Source: Betaproteobacteria bacterium
GTDB taxonomy: Bacteria > Pseudomonadota > Gammaproteobacteria > Burkholderiales > Casimicrobiaceae
Assembly (NCBI GenBank): GCA_005889025.1
Contig: VBCZ01000219.1
Location: forward strand, 6,443 to 25,327
DNA: 18,885 nt
Reading direction: 5' to 3'
Position numbers and translations under genes: made by a program. Numbering within the stretch: position 1 is the stretch's first letter; the number at the start of each line of letters is the position of its first letter. Positions 1-8,098 of the stretch are shown here, one piece after another. Under the pieces are notes generated by a model. It searched no databases. It saw nothing but the letters and a program-made list of their open reading frames with translations, and had not been told where the DNA came from.

Positions 1-595
1 CGAAGCTCGCAAAGCCGCGCTCCAGGAAGTCCTGCAGCGCGGAGAATCCGGCTGCGCGCGCGGGCTTTCGCATCAACGTGAGCGTAGTGCGCACAAAGGG
101 CGTGCGCACGTAACGATCGAGCGCGCGTCCGGTTTGGCCGATGAGCGCGATCTGGCGCTCGCGCGCCGCGCGGTTTCCGCAAGCGCGGTAAGCGGCGCAA
201 TATTGCGCCACCGTAAATGCCTCGCTCGCATCGAGAACCTCGATCAGCGAACTATCGAGCTCCTGCGACAGGGTCGAAAGCTCCATCGCCGTCGCGATGG
301 TCGCGATCACCCCATTCGGCACCAGGCGAACCATGAGCGGCACGACACGCGACAAATCCGCGTCGCGACGGCTGAAATCACCCGGACCGTAAAGATCCGT
401 TTGAAAGAACACGATGGCCTTGGCGTAACGCGGGTCTCGCGCAAGATCGGCATATGTCGCGTTGAGACGCCGCGCCTGCCATTCCGCGACGCGGTCCAGC
501 GCCGCGGCACGCTCGGGCGACGCGCGTCTCTCCTCGTGCAGCCGGCGTGCGTGCTCGAGCTCTCGAATGAGCAAGGTTTGAGCGGATGAAGGCAT
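1..595 (-). CDS. Conserved hypothetical protein, 5' part (3' end beyond the window)
   Basis: This open frame runs from an ATG at 595 off the left edge, giving 198 residues of a longer protein. It was found by translating the third minus-strand frame. The N-terminal part is charged and probably helical, followed by FFQTDLYGPGDFSRRD at about residues 63-78 and a run resembling VVPLMVRLVP. I recognise this as a conserved proteobacterial family with a FFL-DLYG type motif, but I know of no established function. No signal peptide or membrane segment is visible, so it is probably cytoplasmic. The start is supported by the end of coding character. The first 11 codons and the 45 bases upstream lie in a direct repeat (565-640) whose second copy is at 726-800. 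No convincing Shine-Dalgarno precedes the ATG. Coding potential is clear and function is unknown. Confidence 0.7.
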   Translation of the reverse strand, partial: MPSSAQTLLIRELEHARRLHEERRASPERAAALDRVAEWQARRLNATYADLARDPRYAKAIVFFQTDLYGPGDFSRRDADLSRVVPLMVRLVPNGVIATIATAMELSTLSQELDSSLIEVLDASEAFTVAQYCAAYRACGNRAARERQIALIGQTGRALDRYVRTPFVRTTLTLMRKPARAAGFSALQDFLERGFASF

Positions 596-847
596 AGCGC
601 ATCCATGAGTCGCGGACCAAATCGGCAGATTAAGCGGCGCCCCTCCCGCGGAGCAAGTCGGCAGATTAAGCGGCGCGCCTCGCAGAAGAGAGTGTTAAGG
701 GCTGTGGCGCGCCGACTTCAATCTGGAATGAGAAGGTTTGAACGGATGAAGGCATGGTGGATCCATGAGTCGCGGACTAAATCGGCAGATTAAGCGGCGC
801 GCCCAATAGAGGTGCGCGTAGGCCTTAGGCGCGCCGACTTCAATCTG
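565..847. repeat. Degenerate direct and inverted repeat cluster
   Basis: A unit of about 76 bases at 565-640 recurs at 726-800 with about five substitutions and one single-base indel. The core CAGATTAAGCGGCGC occurs three times (626-640, 662-676, 786-800). Two copies of GGCGCGCCGACTTCAATCTG (706-725, 828-847) are imperfect reverse complements of the extended core. This gives two stem-loops: 662-679 with 706-725 (26-base loop) and 786-803 with 828-847 (24-base loop). The cluster fills most of the 331-base gap between the divergent genes at 595 and 927. It looks like an interspersed palindromic repeat family (REP/BIME or MITE-like) or a local duplication. The second copy carries a relic of the 5' end of the left-hand gene. 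No transposase is present. Confidence 0.75.
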
Positions 848-862
848 CCCAGTGAAATTAGG

Positions 863-891
863 TTGAATTGTCTAATCCCGCGGTCTACAGT
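863..891 (+). promoter_or_regulatory. Candidate sigma70 promoter for the Glu2DH3-like/GMC pair
   Basis: TTGAAT (863-868) and TACAGT (886-891) are separated by 17 bases. They end 35 bases before the ATG at 927, in the right orientation and just downstream of the repeat cluster. The match is by eye only. Confidence 0.4.
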
Positions 892-926
892 GGCTCGCAG
901 CATCTCTTCCTGTGAGTTTTTGCTTC

Positions 927-1432
927 ATGCCTGAGACCGTCACCCCATCGTCGCGGATCACCCGCCGCACCTTGCTCAAGGCAGGAATCGCCGGCGGCGC
1001 CGCGCTGGCGATGCTGCGCTGGCTATACATGTCGGACGGGCAGTCGGCGACTCCGTCGGCGAACCCCACGTCGCTCGACGCATCGGCGCGCGAAATCCTC
1101 GCGGCGATTGTACCGGAGCTGCTCAAAGGAGCGATCCCGCCCGAAGATGCATTTGGCGCAAGCGCCGAAGTCCTCGCTGGTGTCGAACGCGCCATTGCAG
1201 GACTGCCTCCGGCTACGCGCAAAGAGCTCGATGAGTTGTTCTCGCTGCTGGCGTTCGCTCCGACGCGATGTCTCGTTGCCGGCGTGTGGTCTTCGTGGCC
1301 GAAAGCTTCACCCGCCGCGATCGCCGAGTTTCTGGACCGCTGGCGCGACAGCGGATTTGCGCTAAAGGAAATCCCCGATCGTGGAGCGCGATCGGCTACG
1401 CAGGCCCTCCATCGCTGGAATTCGGCGCATGA
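927..1432 (+). pseudogene. Gluconate 2-dehydrogenase subunit 3-like, Tat-exported protein; internally deleted/frameshifted
   Basis: The N-terminus carries a twin-arginine signal (SRITRRTLLK, residues 9-18) followed by a hydrophobic stretch, so the product should be exported folded. The body, with ASAREILAAIVPELLKG and FLDRWRDSGFALK, resembles the small subunit family that partners GMC flavoproteins (gluconate 2-dehydrogenase subunit 3). The typical C-terminal end is present but in another frame: GNPRSWSAIGYAGPPSLEFG reads from 1367 to the TGA at 1430-1432. The frame therefore changes near 1362-1367, and the aromatic helix normally found between FALK and GNPRSW is absent, roughly 15 residues by family memory. 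This looks like a short deletion rather than a single-base error. The stop overlaps the GMC start as ATGA (1429-1432), which implies translational coupling. GTG at 912 is an alternative start, but ATG 927 places the Tat motif correctly. Confidence 0.7.
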
Positions 1433-3028
1433 CCACGACCCCGTTGCGCCCGGTCAAGCTGCCCGATCCGTTTCAAACCGGCCTCGATGGCGGCTGGCGC
1501 GTCATCGACGCGTCCACGCTCGTCGCGGACCAGATGTTCGAGGCCGATGTGGCCATCGTCGGCAGTGGAGCGGGGGGCGGCACTGCGGCTGACATCCTCA
1601 GCGCTGCAGGGCTCAGGGTCATTCTCATCGAGGAAGGACCTCTCGCGACTTCGTCCAGCTTCCACATGCGCGAAGAGAGCGCGTATCCGGAGCTCTATCA
1701 GGAATCCGCCGCGCGCAAGACCGAGGATCGCGCGATCAATATTCTGCAAGGACGCTGCGTCGGCGGCGGAACGACGGTCAACTGGACATCGAGCTTCAGA
1801 ACGCCGCCTTCGACGCTTCAGCACTGGCAGAGCAATCATGAGCTGAAGGGCTTCGGGGAGGCGGAGCTTGCGCCGTGGTTCGAGCGCATGGAGTCGCGCC
1901 TCAACATCTCCCCGTGGACTGTGGCGCCGAACCAGAACAACGACGCGTTGCGCGATTCGACGCAACGTCAAAGGCTGCTGGAATATCGGATACTGCGGAA
2001 CCGGATGCCCGACCAACGCCAAGCAGTCGATGCTGGTCACGACCATTCCCGCCGCGCTGGAGCGTGGCGCGACGCTGCTCGTGCGGACGCGCGCCTGGAA
2101 GCTCGAGCACGCGAATGGCCATGTCGACGAGCTCGTTTGTGCGTCACTCGATTCGCGTGGCACCGATCCCACCGCTCGCAGGATCCGCGTTCGCGCCAAG
2201 ACCTTCGTTCTGTCCGGCGGCGCGATAGGCTCGCCGGCGTTGTTGCTGCGAAGCAAGGCCCCGGACCCTTACGGTGTGGCCGGAAAGCGTACCTTCCTGC
2301 ATCCGACCGTCGTTTCCGCAGCGAAAATGCCGCAGCGTGTCGATGGCTATGCGGGTGCGCCGCAAACAATCTACTCGGATCATTTCCTCGACTCGGCGCC
2401 GCTTGACGGACCGATAGGCTACAAGCTCGAAGCGCCGCCGCTGCACCCGATTCTGGTCGCGACAACGCTTCCCGGCCATGGAATCGCACACGCGGAATGG
2501 ATGCGCGATTTCGCCTATATGCAGGTGCTGATCGCGCTCATGCGCGACGGCTTTCATCCCGAAAGTGCAGGAGGAACGGTGAACCTGCGAACCGACGGCA
2601 CACCCGTGCTCGACTATCCGCTCAACGCGTACTTTTGGGAGGGCGCGCGGCGCGCGCTCGCGACCATGGCGGAAATCCAGTTCGCTGCCGGCGCAGTCCG
2701 GGTCGCGCCGCTTCACGCCAGCGGCGCGAGCTATTCGAGCTGGGCGCAGGCCAAAGCCGGTATCGCTGCGCTGCCGCTGCAAGCGATGGTCGCGCCGGTC
2801 GTCAGCGCGCATGTCATGGGCGGCTGTCCGATGGGAGCCGACCCGCGGCGCGCGGTCGTCGACGCCAGCGGTCGCCATCACTACCTGGACAACGCATACG
2901 TGCTGGACGGATCGCTCTTCCCCACCAGCATTGGCGCCAATCCCCAGCTATCGATCTACGCAATAAGCGCGAAGCTTGCGTCTGCGCTTGGAGCAAGACT
3001 GCGACGCGGCGCGGCTGGCGGCGATTAG
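1429..3028 (+). pseudogene. GMC-family FAD oxidoreductase (alcohol oxidase/dehydrogenase type); internally deleted/frameshifted
   Basis: This is a flavoenzyme of the glucose-methanol-choline family, which oxidises alcohols; the substrate is not readable from the sequence. The FAD-binding motif VAIVGSGAGGG is at residues 41-51 and GRCVGGGTTVNW follows. The C-terminus has the family's active-site regions, SAHVMGGCPMG and GANPQLSIYA. The frame from 1429 is coherent up to NNDALR (residue 175, ending at 1953). The protein then continues from about 1955 in the next frame as IRRNVKGCWNIGYCGTGCP, through to TAG at 3026-3028. Homologues carry about a dozen residues between these blocks, so the junction looks like a deletion of roughly 35 bases. 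Pairing with a Tat subunit suggests a periplasmic complex. With wax-ester genes nearby, a fatty alcohol is an attractive but unproven substrate. If the break is real the enzyme is dead. Confidence 0.75.
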
Positions 3029-3041
3029 GGCGATTGCTCTA

Positions 3042-3053
3042 ATCGGATCCGAT
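3042..3053. promoter_or_regulatory. Perfect 12-bp palindrome upstream of the phasin gene
   Basis: ATCGGATCCGAT is a perfect palindrome in the 89-base gap between the GMC stop (3028) and the phasin start (3118). It could be an operator, for example for the TetR-type regulator nearby, but a single site cannot show this. A 12-base palindrome can also arise by chance in a window this long. Confidence 0.2.
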
Positions 3054-3117
3054 AAAGTCACTACATCGCTCGAGACAACCCGGCGATCATTCAATTCACT
3101 TTTAGGGAATTTCACTC

Positions 3118-3546
3118 ATGCTCAAGCAAACCGCGAATTTCAACGCCAATCAAGCCGCCGAAACCGTACTCGCCGCTTCACGTCAGGTATGGCTCGCGGG
3201 ACTGGGCACAGTCGCGATTTCGCGCGACTGGGCGCAGCACCGCGCGAGCGACGTGTTCAAGGGATTGGTCAAGCAAGGAAGCGTCGTCGAGAGCAAGGCG
3301 ATCCGGATCATCGGGTCACGCGTCGAAACGTCGATCGCGACCGCCGAAGCGCTTTGGAATCAAGCGCGCCGAACCGTTATGAGCACGGTCAGCGCCGTTG
3401 CCGAAAATGCAGCTGCTGCCATGCCGCGGTTGAACGGTGCGGCAACCGAGCGCGCACCTGTCAAAAGCTCGCGCAAGGTCGCCAAGGTTTCCAAGGCGGT
3501 GAAACCAGGTCGTCGCATCAAGCGTGCGGCAAAAAAGGCCAAATAG
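3118..3546 (+). CDS. Phasin-family polyhydroxyalkanoate granule-associated protein (short form)
   Basis: The protein has 142 residues. The segment SRQVWLAGLGTVAISRDW (about 21-38) matches the signature of the PhaI/PhaF-type granule-associated phasin family. These amphipathic helical proteins coat PHA granules and control their size and number. After a helical middle region the C-terminus turns into a Lys/Ala/Pro-rich basic tail (residues about 115-142, ending AAKKAK). That tail resembles the DNA-binding tail of PhaF and suggests nucleoid association. AGGGA lies 8-13 bases before the ATG. It sits between the GMC gene and a patatin lipase on the same strand, and a second longer phasin lies at 12625-13245. 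The gene looks intact. A granule coat for wax ester or triacylglycerol instead of PHA is possible given the neighbours. Confidence 0.85.
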   Translation: MLKQTANFNANQAAETVLAASRQVWLAGLGTVAISRDWAQHRASDVFKGLVKQGSVVESKAIRIIGSRVETSIATAEALWNQARRTVMSTVSAVAENAAAAMPRLNGAATERAPVKSSRKVAKVSKAVKPGRRIKRAAKKAK

Positions 3547-3571
3547 GACTGGAGCCTCGACGCCCCCCGGA

Positions 3572-3595
3572 GTGGCACGTGTCGGCTAGTGCCAC
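3572..3595 (+). promoter_or_regulatory. Inverted repeat enclosing the proposed patatin start codon
   Basis: GTGGCAC (3572-3578) and GTGCCAC (3589-3595) are exact reverse complements around a 10-base loop. The loop contains the likely GTG start (3579-3581), and the candidate ribosome site GGAG (3569-3572) abuts the stem. Such a hairpin could limit translation initiation; this is inferred from sequence only. Confidence 0.35.
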
Positions 3596-4841
3596 CTCGC
3601 GGCGCCGCATCGTTCCGAGCAAGCGAAAAGTCCCCCGTCGGCGAATAGCACTGGCGCTGGCGGGAGGCGGGCCCCTCGGAGGCATCTACGAGGTCGGCGT
3701 GCTCATCGCGCTGGCCGAATCCCTCGAGGGCGTCGACTTGAACAGGCTCGACGTCTACGTTGGAGTCTCTTCCGGCGGGTTCGTCGCCGCGGCCTTGGCC
3801 AATGGCGTTTCGCCAACGCAGATGTATCGCGTCTTCATCGACGGCGGAGCGGATGCGCCGCTGTCTCCAGCGGTATTTCTTCGGCCGGCTTTTGGTGAGT
3901 TTGCCCGCCGGACGGGATCGGTTCCGCGTCTGCTCGCTGCGGCAACGCTGGATTACCTGCGCGACCCGCGGCGGCGCAGCTTTCTGGAATCTTTTGCAGC
4001 GATGGGGCGCGCCATCCCCACGGGCTTGTTCGATCAACGGGCAGTCGACGCTTTTCTGGCCCGGCTTTTCTCCACCGCAGGTCGCGTCGACGATTTCCGC
4101 AAGCTCCGGCCCAAGCTATTCGTCGTTGCGACCAACCTCGACACTGGCGCTTCGGTAACCTTCGGCAGACCGGGCCTCGACTATGTGCCGATCAGCAAAG
4201 CGATCGAAGCGTCAACGGCGCTGCCCGGGCTGTTTCCGCCTGTCGCGATCGACGGCGAGCACTACGTCGACGGGGCGCTGAACAAGACGCTCCACGCATC
4301 GGTCGCGTTGGAGCAGGAGGTCGATCTGCTCTTATGCGTCAATCCCCTGGTCCCGTTCGACGCACGCAACGCATCGCGTCTGAATCGCCTCACGGTCGCA
4401 AAGCTCAACCAGGGCGGTCTTCCACTGGTGTTGGGACAGACGTTTCGCGCCTTGGTGCATTCGCGGATGCAGGCCGGCATGGACCGATACGAAAGACAGT
4501 ATCCGGATGCCGACATCGTACTTTTCGAGCCCGATCGCGAAGACGCCAACATGTTCTTTGCAAGCATCTTCAGCTATGCGCATCGGAAGCGCTTATGCGA
4601 AGCCGCATATCGCAATACGCGGCACAGCCTGCTCGCCCGGTGCGCTACGCTGGGCCCGATGCTCGCCGGCCACGGCATCCGGCTCGACCTCGGGAAGCTC
4701 CGCGACGGAACGCGCTCGATCGACGCCGCATTGAACGATCCGCGTCCGCTCATGATCGAAAAGCCCGCCGTTCGGCGGGCCGCGCTCGACCTGTCGTATA
4801 CGCTCGATCATCTCGAACGGTGGCTTGCGACAGCTGAATAA
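3579..4841 (+). CDS. Patatin-like phospholipase/acyl hydrolase
   Basis: Patatin-fold lipases use a Ser-Asp dyad to hydrolyse acyl esters. The oxyanion-hole motif ALAGGGPLGGIYEVG is near the N-terminus, the nucleophile elbow is GVSSGG, and the dyad Asp lies in VDGALNKT. Family-typical blocks follow (LLLCVNPLVPFDA, GLPLVLGQTFRA, ADIVLFEPDREDA). The frame is open upstream to 2976, but that part overlaps the phasin and GMC genes and lacks family character. GTG at 3579 has GGAG six bases upstream and gives 420 residues, so I chose it. There is no signal peptide, so it is probably cytoplasmic or granule-associated. Its place 32 bases after a phasin suggests co-transcription and a role in mobilising or remodelling storage lipid. 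Alternative in-frame starts slightly downstream cannot be excluded. The gene appears intact. Confidence 0.85.
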   Translation: MSASATSRRRIVPSKRKVPRRRIALALAGGGPLGGIYEVGVLIALAESLEGVDLNRLDVYVGVSSGGFVAAALANGVSPTQMYRVFIDGGADAPLSPAVFLRPAFGEFARRTGSVPRLLAAATLDYLRDPRRRSFLESFAAMGRAIPTGLFDQRAVDAFLARLFSTAGRVDDFRKLRPKLFVVATNLDTGASVTFGRPGLDYVPISKAIEASTALPGLFPPVAIDGEHYVDGALNKTLHASVALEQEVDLLLCVNPLVPFDARNASRLNRLTVAKLNQGGLPLVLGQTFRALVHSRMQAGMDRYERQYPDADIVLFEPDREDANMFFASIFSYAHRKRLCEAAYRNTRHSLLARCATLGPMLAGHGIRLDLGKLRDGTRSIDAALNDPRPLMIEKPAVRRAALDLSYTLDHLERWLATAE

Positions 4842-4886
4842 TCGCGTCCGTTCGTATTTTCCCGTCAGCGGCGGTCAGTGCGCAGT

Positions 4887-4915
4887 TTGCCAGCGCAAGC
4901 CGCGGCTTCTACACT
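4887..4915 (+). promoter_or_regulatory. Candidate sigma70 promoter for the TetR gene
   Basis: TTGCCA (4887-4892) and TACACT (4910-4915) are spaced by 17 bases. The predicted start of transcription is about 25 bases before the ATG at 4949. The position inside the 107-base gap after the patatin gene fits a separate promoter for the regulator. Confidence 0.45.
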
Positions 4916-4948
4916 GCGCAATATCGCACGCTGAAAATCAAGTTCCAC

Positions 4949-5546
4949 ATGGCGGATCGCAAACGTCCGCGGCGCACGCGCGAGCGTATCGTCGAGAACA
5001 GCCTGTCCTTGTTCAACCGCGATGGCGCGCCGCACGTGACTACCGCGGATATCGCTGTCGAAATGGGTATCAGTCCGGGCAATCTTTACTATCACTTCCG
5101 CAACAAGGACGAAATTGCGGCCGAGCTGTTCAAGGCGTTCGAGCGGCGATTGGAGGGGCTTCTGACCGCTCCCGCGGGACGGCCTGGGAATGTCGAGGAC
5201 CTGTGGTTCTTTCTGCACGTGCTGTTCGAGGCAATGTGGGACTATCGCTTCATCTACCTTCGGCAGGATGATGCGGCGGGGGACGGACACGGTGATACGT
5301 TTGTGTCGAAGCATGGTCGACGCCGGCGCCATGCGCGCCTCCGATCGTGAAATCGCCGCGTTGGCTAGCAACGTCGGGCTTGTCGCCACATATTGGATTT
5401 CGTATCAGAAGATCTCCGCGAGCGAGCGCGCCGGCGCGGTTGTCAGCCTGGACCGCGCCGCGTATCAGGTGCTGTCGCTGATAGCGCCTTTCCTGGAAGG
5501 GACGCATCGCGCTCTGCTCGACCGCTTGAGCCAGGACTACCTTTAG
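4949..5546 (+). pseudogene. TetR/AcrR-family transcriptional regulator; internally deleted/frameshifted
   Basis: The N-terminal helix-turn-helix is clear: RERIVENSLSLFNRDGA, then TTADIAVEMGISPGNLYYHF (about residues 32-51) and RNKDEI. The ligand domain begins normally (LWFFLHVLFEAMWDYRFIY), but after about 5257 the coherent protein moves to another frame. It resumes as FGRMMRRGTDTVIRLC from 5259 and ends LLDRLSQDYL at TAG 5546. In related regulators a longer helical stretch separates the two blocks, so a short deletion is likely, of a length I cannot fix. The truncated first-frame product would keep the DNA-binding domain but lose most of the ligand and dimerisation domain. Its likely targets are its neighbours (lipase, phasin, TPR gene), by context only. 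Confidence 0.75.
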
Positions 5547-5619
5547 GCACGTAACGAGCCTCGTAGAAATGCCGCGATTCTCACCCTCATCCTTCCCCGT
5601 CGGCCGCGCCAACCTTACC

Positions 5620-5643
5620 CCCCTCTCCCATGGGGAAGAGGGG
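5620..5643. repeat. Imperfect palindrome in the intergenic region
   Basis: CCCCTCTCCCA followed by TGGGGAAGAGGGG forms an imperfect hairpin in the 166-base gap between the TetR and TPR genes. The C/T-rich surroundings resemble common dispersed intergenic repeats of proteobacteria. No T-run follows, so I do not call it a terminator. Confidence 0.4.
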
Positions 5644-5712
5644 CGATTCGTGCGGCTTCGCCGATCCATCGGATCGAGGGGAAATTTCGTGGCTCAGTAA
5701 TCCGGAGGATCG

Positions 5713-6489
5713 ATGGCTAAAAAATGGACTGGTTTTCCGCATTCCGATAAGGCCTATGCCTACGATGGGCCCAAGCTCAAGCAACACTGGGCTCGACTGC
5801 ATCGCGGAGACTGCGAGCCTTTCCCAAAAGATGCCCGCGCACAGGAAGCGTGGCGGCTCTACCATGCCGGAGAATTCCAGCAGGCGGTGGAGCTCGGCAA
5901 TGAAATCGGAGGGACGGCTGCCAACGCCGCCATCAAAGCGCAGGCGATATACGCGAATTATCTCGAAAAGAACGAAAAGACCAAACTGGCGCTGTTCGAG
6001 GAAGCAGCGGGCTGGGCCGAAGCGCGGCGCATCGACGCGCCCCGCGACGCGAACACGCATTACCTCTACGCATATGCATTGGGGCGATATGGCCAAGGCA
6101 TCTCCGTCGCCAAGGCGCTGGCCCAAGGCTTCGGCGGCAAGATCAAGGACGCACTTTCAGCCGCGCTCAAGATCGAGTCTGCGCATTCCGATGCGCACAT
6201 CGCGTTTGGAGCGTATCAGTCCGAAGTCATCGACAAGGTAGGCGCCCTCATTGCCGGAATGACCTACGGTGCCAAGAAGGACTCCGCGATCGACCATTTT
6301 CAGAACGCGTTGAAGCTCAATGCGGATTCGGCGATCGCGCGAATCGAATATGCCAATGCTCTGCTCTTGCTGTTCGGACAGAGCAGGCTCGATGACGCAA
6401 CCAAGCTCTACGAGCAGGCAGCGGCGTGCAAACCGATGGACGCGATGGAGCGGCTCGATGTCGAGCTCGCCCGTTCGGAGCTCGACTAG
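5713..6489 (+). CDS. TPR-like helical repeat protein of unknown function
   Basis: The protein has 258 residues and no signal peptide or membrane segment. It is made of paired helices of TPR character, with repeat-like segments such as AWRLYHAGEFQQAVELGNEI (about 51-70), a central block around AALKIESAHSDAHIAFGAY, and C-terminal DSAIDHFQNALKLNADSAIA plus RLDDATKLYEQAAACKP. TPR proteins act as scaffolds for protein partners, and nothing here names the partner. GGAGG lies 5-9 bases before the ATG, a good ribosome site that fixes the start. The stop codon overlaps the stop of the convergent WS/DGAT gene by two bases. The frame is intact. A role with the lipid-storage genes is conceivable from position only. 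Confidence 0.75.
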   Translation: MAKKWTGFPHSDKAYAYDGPKLKQHWARLHRGDCEPFPKDARAQEAWRLYHAGEFQQAVELGNEIGGTAANAAIKAQAIYANYLEKNEKTKLALFEEAAGWAEARRIDAPRDANTHYLYAYALGRYGQGISVAKALAQGFGGKIKDALSAALKIESAHSDAHIAFGAYQSEVIDKVGALIAGMTYGAKKDSAIDHFQNALKLNADSAIARIEYANALLLLFGQSRLDDATKLYEQAAACKPMDAMERLDVELARSELD

Positions 6490-8042
6490 GCGCTCTCGTG
6501 AACACCCGCTTTCCGCGTTTTGTTTGATGCAGCCTCATGCGCGCGCCGCAGTGCCACGGCGACACAGTCGGCGCGAGGGACGCGCGGTTCATGCAGGGTA
6601 AAAACGGCGGTTGCAATCTGCTCGGCGCTCGGGGCCCGATCCCAGGGCCAAGGCGACATGAGCGTTGCCAGCAGGAGTTTGTCGAATTCGGGTGCAAAGC
6701 GTTCGATGATGCGATCGGGATCGGGACAAAGCGAGCGATCGGTGACCAGGCCGAAATGCACTTGGCCGTTGTAGGAGAGTATCGACACGCCCATCCCGAT
6801 GTCTCCGGACTGCGGCACCCAGAACATCATGCTTTCGATGCGCGATCCGGCGAGATAAAGCGGCCGCTGAGGACCCGGCACATTGGTCATTACCGCGGTC
6901 GCATTCTTGGCGAGCAACCGCAGCAGTTGTTCCTGCAGCACTTTCGGGCCCGCGCCCATGGCCGCGAGGATGCCCAACGCGAGCATCGGTTGATACGAGC
7001 CCTTGAGCGCTCTCATGTTCGAGCGCACGGCGTAAAGCCGCTCGACCGGGTTTTCGATGCCGATGGGAAGATCGAGGAAGACCAGCCCAAAATGGTTGCC
7101 GAGCTTGAGCGCTTTTTCCGGCGGCCGGAGGTTGACGGGCACCAGCACACGGATCGTGACCTGCTCCACGGCTTCGCCGCGCCGGAAGAGGTACGAGCGT
7201 ATCGCCCCGGCAACCGACGAGAGCAGAACATCGTTGATCGAGCAGTCGAGCGCGCGGCCGATCGATTTGACATCGTCCAAGCCGATGGGCTCCGCCCAGG
7301 CCACGCGCTTGGCCGCGTGCGGGCGCCCCTTGAACAGCGTAGGCGAGTCCTCGCGCATGAGCGCAAGCTTCGCAATCTCCGCGGTAAGCGCGGATCCTTG
7401 CTCCGCGAGCGCGACGGCCCTGGCCGGTTCGTGCCAGAGCGCGACGGCTTGTCCGATGAGCGCGGCGCCTGTCTTGGTCGCCAATTTCAGCGCTGCCGCG
7501 ATCGGATCGACGAGCTGCGCAAGCGGATCATCGGAAGATTCGCTGTCCCCGGCAGGTGCAGGCGTGGGCCCTGCCGCGGTGCCCTCGGGATCGGCGTCGG
7601 TCATCGACAGCATCACCTGGATGAGCGCGATACCATCGGCATAGCAATGGTGGATGCGGACGATGACCGCGCTGCCTCCCTCATAGCGATCGACCAGATG
7701 GAACTGCCACATCGGTCGAGCCGGGTCGAGCGGCGTCGCGACAAGCTTGCTGACCAGTCCTTCGAGCGCGCGCTTGGAATCGCGCCCTTTAAGCGCGGCG
7801 CGCAGCACATGCGCGCCGATGTCGAACTGGGCGTCGGTTTCCCAAAACGCCCCGGTCGGCGTCTGCATAGGACGTTGCGTCAGTCGCGGAAAACGCATGA
7901 AACGATTTTTGACCGTTGCCCTCAGGCTTTTAAGCGCGAGCCTTTCGCCAAAGATCAGCACGCCGCAAATCATCATCAGATTGCTCGGCCTGTCCATGCG
8001 CAACCATGCGGTGTCCACGCTGGACATTCTTTCGTGCTTCAT
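6486..8042 (-). CDS. WS/DGAT: wax ester synthase / diacylglycerol acyltransferase
   Basis: This enzyme esterifies a fatty alcohol or diacylglycerol with acyl-CoA to make wax ester or triacylglycerol at the membrane or lipid body surface. The condensation-type active site HHCYADG is present (H131, H132, D136 from the chosen start), preceded by ATPLDPARPMWQFHLVD. Later family blocks include NDVLLSSVAGAIRSYL, VPVNLRPPEKALKLGNHFG, AVMTNVPGP and FWVPQSGDIGMGVSILSY. At about 518 residues it is slightly longer than the classic enzyme. The ATG at 8042 has AGGA five bases upstream and leads into MSSVDTAWLRMDRP; an ATG at 8057 adds five residues but lacks a ribosome site. It is divergent from an acyl-CoA-binding protein, which would deliver its substrate. 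The frame is complete. The relative WS and DGAT activities cannot be read from sequence. Confidence 0.92.
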   Translation of the reverse strand: MKHERMSSVDTAWLRMDRPSNLMMICGVLIFGERLALKSLRATVKNRFMRFPRLTQRPMQTPTGAFWETDAQFDIGAHVLRAALKGRDSKRALEGLVSKLVATPLDPARPMWQFHLVDRYEGGSAVIVRIHHCYADGIALIQVMLSMTDADPEGTAAGPTPAPAGDSESSDDPLAQLVDPIAAALKLATKTGAALIGQAVALWHEPARAVALAEQGSALTAEIAKLALMREDSPTLFKGRPHAAKRVAWAEPIGLDDVKSIGRALDCSINDVLLSSVAGAIRSYLFRRGEAVEQVTIRVLVPVNLRPPEKALKLGNHFGLVFLDLPIGIENPVERLYAVRSNMRALKGSYQPMLALGILAAMGAGPKVLQEQLLRLLAKNATAVMTNVPGPQRPLYLAGSRIESMMFWVPQSGDIGMGVSILSYNGQVHFGLVTDRSLCPDPDRIIERFAPEFDKLLLATLMSPWPWDRAPSAEQIATAVFTLHEPRVPRADCVAVALRRAHEAASNKTRKAGVHESA

Positions 8043-8068
8043 TTCTTTCCTGGGCATACGATCTACGA

Positions 8069-8098
8069 TTGCTGCGTTCTCGCGAGTCGCGCTAAAGT
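8069..8098 (+). promoter_or_regulatory. Candidate promoter for the acyl-CoA-binding protein gene
   Basis: TTGCTG (8069-8074) and TAAAGT (8093-8098) are separated by 18 bases in the divergent gap between the WS/DGAT and ACBP genes. The match is moderate and by eye. Confidence 0.3.

Noticed and set aside
666..755. Small minus-strand ORF of 29 codons in the second repeat copy
   Set aside because: No ribosome site. It is explained as a relic of the duplicated gene start and is kept only as part of the repeat finding.
600..850. Possible CRISPR array
   Set aside because: There are only three core copies with unequal spacing, plus inverted copies, and the spacers are themselves repeated. No cas genes are present.
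2976..3578. In-frame N-terminal extension of the patatin gene
   Set aside because: The stretch overlaps the GMC end and the whole phasin gene and has no protein-like character. GTG 3579 with GGAG gives a family-like N-terminus.
5661..5672. CCGAT-CC-ATCGG inverted repeat as a TetR operator
   Set aside because: Short half-sites with no matching second copy. The palindrome at 3042-3053 has the half-sites in the opposite order, so no shared operator is supported.
6486..6489. Overlapping stop codons of convergent genes as a bidirectional terminator
   Set aside because: No hairpin with flanking A/T runs is visible there; it is just tight gene packing.
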